Assembly (NCBI GenBank): GCA_023105745.1
Contig: JALGQZ010000004.1
Coordinates: 65,402,612 to 65,466,611 of the forward strand
From: Austropuccinia psidii
Lineage: Eukaryota; Basidiomycota; Pucciniomycetes; Pucciniales; Sphaerophragmiaceae
Length of the DNA: 64,000 nucleotides
Direction: 5' to 3'
Shown: piece by piece, positions 59,533-64,000 of the stretch
Layout: each line of letters starts with the position of its first letter
Numbering within the stretch: the stretch's first letter is position 1
Made by a program: the position numbers and the translations under genes
The notes under the pieces: model-generated
What the model saw: only the letters and a program-made list of their open reading frames with translations
What the model was told of the DNA's origin: nothing
Database searches by the model: none

Positions 59533-60750
59533 ATTAAGGCATTTGCCTCTGATAATGAACCATTAGGTGCTATAAGGCGACATGAAGTTGATATTACTCT
59601 TAATATTGACAGACAATATCCTCCAGTACTTAGAAGACCAGCTTATCCAGCCAGTCCCAGAGCTAGAGAAGCCTTGGAAAACCATATCCAAGAGTTAATC
59701 CAGCTTGGTGTACTAAGGAAAGTAGGCCATAATGAGGAAGCTGAAGTAACAACACCTGTTATTATTGCCTGGCATAATGATAAGTAAAGAATGGTTGGAG
59801 ATTTCAGAGCATTGAATACCTACACAGTTCCAGATAGGTATCCAATCCCTAGAATTCAAGAAACTTTGACTCAATTATCTAAAGCCAAGTATATAACATG
59901 AATGGATGCATTGAAAGGCTTTCATCAAAATGTTTTGACACCTAAAGCTAAGAAATTACTTAGAATTATCACTCAATGTGGTATTTATGAGTATCTTAGA
60001 ATGCCATTTGGCATTAAAAATGCTCCATCCCATTATCAAAGAATGATGAATACCATCTTTCCCACAGAATTGTCTGAAGGATGGCTTATCATTTATATTG
60101 ATGATATTATAATATGTTCTGATTCATGGTCTTTGCACCTTGAAAGACTTGCAAGAATACTTCACAAGGTTGCAGAAGTGAACATGAAAATTTCACTTAA
60201 GAAATGAAATTTTGGTTTTGAAGAACTCAACGCATTAGGACATATTGTTTGTGGTTTAAGCTTGGGTATTGACAAAAACAAAGTAGCAGCAGTGTTACTT
60301 AAGCAAATACCCCAGAATAAAAAAGAAATGATGTCTTTTCTTGGGTTTTCCAGCTATTATAGGCAACACTTAAAAGACTTTGCAATTCTAGCCAAGTCAC
60401 TTTATAGCATCTGTGATCAACAGACTGTATTTGAGATGACACAGGAGAGAATTAAAGCTTATGAGAAGATGAGGAGAGCTCTTATAGAAGCACCTTTACT
60501 CCTCATGCCTGACTGGAATATTTCTTTTAAATTGTACATTGATGCATGTGGAGATGGATTAGGGGCTGCCCTACATCAAGTCCAAATTATTGATGACAAA
60601 CCTACAGAAGGACCAGTTTGTTTTATCTCAAGAAAAATCAAACCAACAGAAGCCAGATATGGTGCAAGCCAAATGGATTGCTTATGCTTGGTATGGGCAC
60701 TTGAGAAATTACACTATTATCTTTATGGCAGTGATTTTGAAGTGATAACT
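59533..60750 (+). pseudogene. Gyp-C reverse transcriptase and start of RNase H
   Basis: Same frame. RT motifs: [58 protein letters not shown] and [11 protein letters not shown] (about 60094-60126) with both catalytic Asp. Stops interrupt at 59785 (TAA), 59899 (TGA) and 60205 (TGA, at a Cys position in Gyp-B). The thumb ([17 protein letters not shown]) leads into RNase H at about 60532 ([17 protein letters not shown]), with [14 protein letters not shown]. Apart from the stops, the RT block is well preserved. Confidence 0.92.
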
Positions 60751-62547
60751 GACTGTAATGCAGTACAATCACTTCTTAACATGAAAACTCCCAACAGACA
60801 TATGTTGAGATGGCAAATAGCCATTCAGGAATATAGAGGAAACATGACTATAGTCCACAAAGCAGGAAACATTCACAAGAATGCTGATGGACTTAGCAGA
60901 TGGGCATTAGCCAACACTCCTGATACCCCAGCTTATGTACCTTTGGAGGCTGAACCACAGATTCCAATTGAAGGGATTAACATAACTGATATTGGGACTG
61001 AATTCTTTGAAGAGGTCAGAGAATCTCATAAACAGGACAAGAATTGCCATATCTTGACTTCTTTATTGGATAAAGACTGCAAAGATACATCTTTGGTCAA
61101 TGCACTAGATGAAGTTTGGAAAAATTCCTATTCTGAAGGAAGATTTCACTTGTTTGATGGGATTATCTACCACAGAACCAAACATTCTTGTGTAATGACA
61201 TTATGTAGCAGATTGCTTATGAATAACATTATTCATGAATGCCATGATAGCATCCACTCTGGACACCTGTCAGAAGATAGAACACTTGAAAAAGTAAAGA
61301 ACTGTGCATGGTGGCCATCTTGGAGAAAAGAAACCATTGAATATTGCCATACCTGTGACAGATGTCAAAAAGCAAACAGGAGTACAGGCAAACAATTTGG
61401 ACTTATGATCCATATTCAAGAACCAAAATCCCCTTGGGAAGTTGTTCACATGGATTGGGTCACAGCACTTCCTCCAAGTGGTGACAAAAGTTATCATGCT
61501 TGTTTAGTCATTGTAGACAGATATAGCAAGACTCCCATATTCTTACCATGTCATAAAGATGACACTGCTATGGATACAGCTCTTCTTCTATGGAGTAGAG
61601 TTATTTCTCATAAAGGATTATTTAAGAATATCATAAGTGACAGAGATCCCAAGTTCCCATCTGCACTTTGTACCAATCTTCATAGATTGTTTGGGACTAA
61701 GCTATCATTCTCTACAGCATATCACCCTCAAACAGATGGGCTAGCAGAGAGGATGATTCAAACTTTAGAAGACATGATCAGAAGATTTTGTTCTTATGGG
61801 TTAAAATTCAAAGACTCAGATGGCTTTACCCATGACTGGTGCACTCTGACACCTGCACTAGAATTGGCATAAAAGACATCAGTCCATTCTTCCACAGGAC
61901 AAACTCCTGCTATGTTAGAAAAAGGATGGAATCCAAGACTCCCAGCAGAAACACTGAGGAAAGACTTGATTGACATTCATCCTACAGCTTCCAGCTTCAA
62001 AATAATGCTTGATAAAGTAAAAAATCATGCAAAACAAACTATGAATGATGCTTTTGATTATGCAAAGCAGAAGTGGGACAAGAGTCATAAAGTACCAGAC
62101 TTCAAAGTAGGGGACTTAGTTCTAGTTTCAACCTTGAATTTTAATAATATCAAAGGCCCAAAGAAACTTAAAGATTCTTATTTAGGACCTTTTGTTATTG
62201 TTGCCTTACATGGAACCAATGCAGTTCAAGTGGAACTGAGTGGTGAATTGGAAAATAAGCACCCCACTTTTCCAGTCAGCTTGATAAAGCCTTATCAACC
62301 AGCTGATAAAGAATTGTTTCCTTTAAGGAGCCCAACTCCTTTAACTGTTCCACCAGTAGAACAGAATGAAGACAAAAAGATAAAGAAAGTCATTAAAGAA
62401 AGGAGACTTAGGGGTAAAAATCAAAGAGAATATCTTGTCAGATATAGAAATCCAGTACATGGAGATGAATGGCTGGCAGAATCAGAAATACCTGGCTCAG
62501 ATAAACTCTTGAGAAGATTTAGACATGAAAGAAGACCACAAGCCTGA
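60751..62547 (+). pseudogene. Gyp-C RNase H end, integrase and C-terminal module
   Basis: Continuous with RT to 61869, TAA at 61870-61872, then in frame to the TGA at 62547. The integrase zinc finger reads [11 protein letters not shown]...[10 protein letters not shown] (about 61240-61374). The core has [12 protein letters not shown] (first Asp), [11 protein letters not shown] (second Asp) and [14 protein letters not shown] (Glu), all intact. The C-terminal module has [34 protein letters not shown] and a chromo-like tail REYLVRYRNPVHGDEWLAE. It is closely related to Gyp-B and, more distantly, to Gyp-D. Confidence 0.93.
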
Positions 62548-62691
62548 ATATGTTCATAAATGTGCTTTAAATTACTTGATTTGAGTGATGTAAAGAGGTT
62601 GGACAGTGGACATTAACCCCCCTTTGGGGCCTTTTACTCTTTATACCATTGATAAAATTGTAGTAAAATTTCATTTTTTGGTGGGAGGGAA

Positions 62692-64000
62692 TGTGAGACT
62701 AGAGGTACATTTTACATACCCAAATAGGCCACAATTATCTTGAAAATAAATTTTGAATTATGCATAACTCATAAGTCATGCATATATCCAAAATTCATCA
62801 TTTTTGATTTCAGAAAAGATGAATAACTTTTTATTGAGTAAATAAATCCATGGATCTAAGGCAAGATTGGGATTCTACACAAAATTCCACCTAGGGTAGC
62901 TCCATAGAGTGAATAAGCTCAAATTAACTCTTTGAGGTGGTAAAATGGAAAATACTTCAATACCACATCATCAATACCACATAAAAAATCCGTGAAAATT
63001 TTTGTTTTTCTTAATTTCATGCCAAAATAATGGGAATGTAAGAAATCCCATGTTACATATACACTAAGAATAGTGTTATGCATGTTTTGAGCACTTAATA
63101 TCATAGTATTCTTACATGGACCTTTGGTACACCCATAGTGGATATCTCACTTGAAGCTTAAATTTCTATTTTGATGTAAAAAATAAGCAAGGGGGACAAA
63201 AGACATCAAAGAGAGCCAGGGTACCCAACTTCTGAGGCCTCAGAGGCATGGAAAGCTTCAAAGCTTGGATACATGGCTGATCTTGGCCTAATTGGTAAAC
63301 TAAAACCTTTTCAGAACTTGGTTACCATGTTGCAACTACTGTAAATCTTAACAAAATAGCAAATAACCTGCTATTTTGACGTGCCAAGGAGGTAAAAAAC
63401 TACTTAGACTCCTGTAACCATGTCAATTCTTAATTATTTTCCATGGATAAGCCCCAAAAGAGTAATTAAAACCCTTTTTGGACTTGTATCCATTGATTTA
63501 CCTCATAGCAACCAGTGAAACACTGATATTTGCAATTCTACGTAGAAATGAGGTAAAAACTTCAAAAATTCATTCAAAATACAATTCTTGATGAGTCTTT
63601 GTGAAACTTTCAGGACCAATGGGGAACTGTATTATGTATGGTAAAACCAAAGAGAATTTCAGTTTTACTAGTAAAATTCAAACTTTTACTTACAGTCCAT
63701 TTTTGACTATTCTACGTGAAACACTGAATCTTCAAAAATTTACAGTAATTACAACCTGTGATGAAATTGGAAATAACATTGATAACTTTGAGAAATCAAT
63801 GATTATTTTGGAATAAAAGAAGATTTACAGATGTTACTCCTTTTATTTTTAACCATATTGGGGTTGGTAGTCACATAAAAGCATCAATTAAGTAATTATG
63901 ATAATCTTATGTGACAACAGATGATGCAATCAATAATCCAAAATGTTTTATTGTTTTCTCACTCACTGGTTTTTCAGTTTGCTCCATGGAACGCCTCTGT
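62692..64000 (+). repeat. Gyp-C 3' LTR (partial)
   Basis: Begins TGTGAGACTAGAGGTACATTTT immediately after the polypurine tract and is collinear with the first 1.3 kb of the 5' LTR, with few substitutions. About 600 bp, including the TTACA end and target duplication, lie outside the window. Confidence 0.9.

Larger units (their letters stand above)
54345..64000 (+). mobile_element. Gyp-C: Ty3/gypsy element, defective, runs off the window
   Basis: 5' LTR 54345-56253, PBS-like sequence, gag leader, gag, PR, RT, RNase H, integrase, a polypurine tract GGTGGGAGGGAA (62680-62691) and a 3' LTR from 62692 to beyond 64000. The main frame is the same from 56896 to 62547, with six in-frame stops (58792, 59530, 59785, 59899, 60205, 61870) and no frameshift in that stretch. 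The two LTRs look nearly alike over the shared 1.3 kb, more so than the Gyp-B pair, so it may be younger. The left flank is GATAT (54340-54344); the right flank is not in the window. Confidence 0.92.

Overview
The window looks like part of a rust fungus nuclear genome (Pucciniales, Basidiomycota). The DNA is AT-rich and repeat-dense. Genes are split by short GT-AG introns. The retroelement and transposase families are ones I associate with rusts, most closely the myrtle rust Austropuccinia psidii. That species link is recollection, not a search. I see no rRNA, tRNA or CRISPR array.

Most of the window is nested, decayed mobile DNA. Four Ty3/gypsy copies are present. Gyp-A (+, 1 to about 8,100) is an old chromodomain element, broken by a solo LTR in gag and another LTR in its C-terminus. 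Gyp-D (-, 18734-22047) is cut off by the 5' LTR of Gyp-B. Gyp-B (+, 22048-32087) has both LTRs. Gyp-C (+, 54345 to the window end) has a 5' LTR, the whole internal region and most of its 3' LTR. Gyp-B, C and D are related; every pol is broken by a few in-frame stops. Three LTR families recur: L1 (starts TGTCACAGGGG), L2 (Gyp-B type) and L3 (Gyp-C type). Several solo copies have 5-bp target duplications. Other pieces are a Ty1/copia gag start (32088-32534), a PIF/Harbinger transposase fragment (47181-47690), a Tnp2/Plavaka-like transposase (50990-53725, -), a 14-bp-TIR MITE-like element with an L1 solo LTR inside it (38271-40132), and a hairpin-rich element near 46,860-47,075.

The host genes are small islands. 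They are a four-exon cytochrome-b5-like, membrane-anchored Dap1/PGRMC protein (13548-14440), a six-exon acyl-CoA-binding protein (35550-36411), an orphan Ser/Pro-rich protein (42708-43781, -) and a doubtful small ORF (44883-45161). The two recognised proteins both serve lipid metabolism, but they lie 21 kb apart and nothing suggests shared regulation.

The least ordinary items are three. A repeat-associated broken gene at 8449-9715 (-) keeps the exact spacing of a fungal Zn(II)2Cys6 cluster. The gag leaders of Gyp-B and Gyp-C share two overlapping open frames in the same register. A decayed multi-exon gene of a rust-type family of unknown function (48429-50250) sits tail-to-tail with the Tnp2-like transposase.
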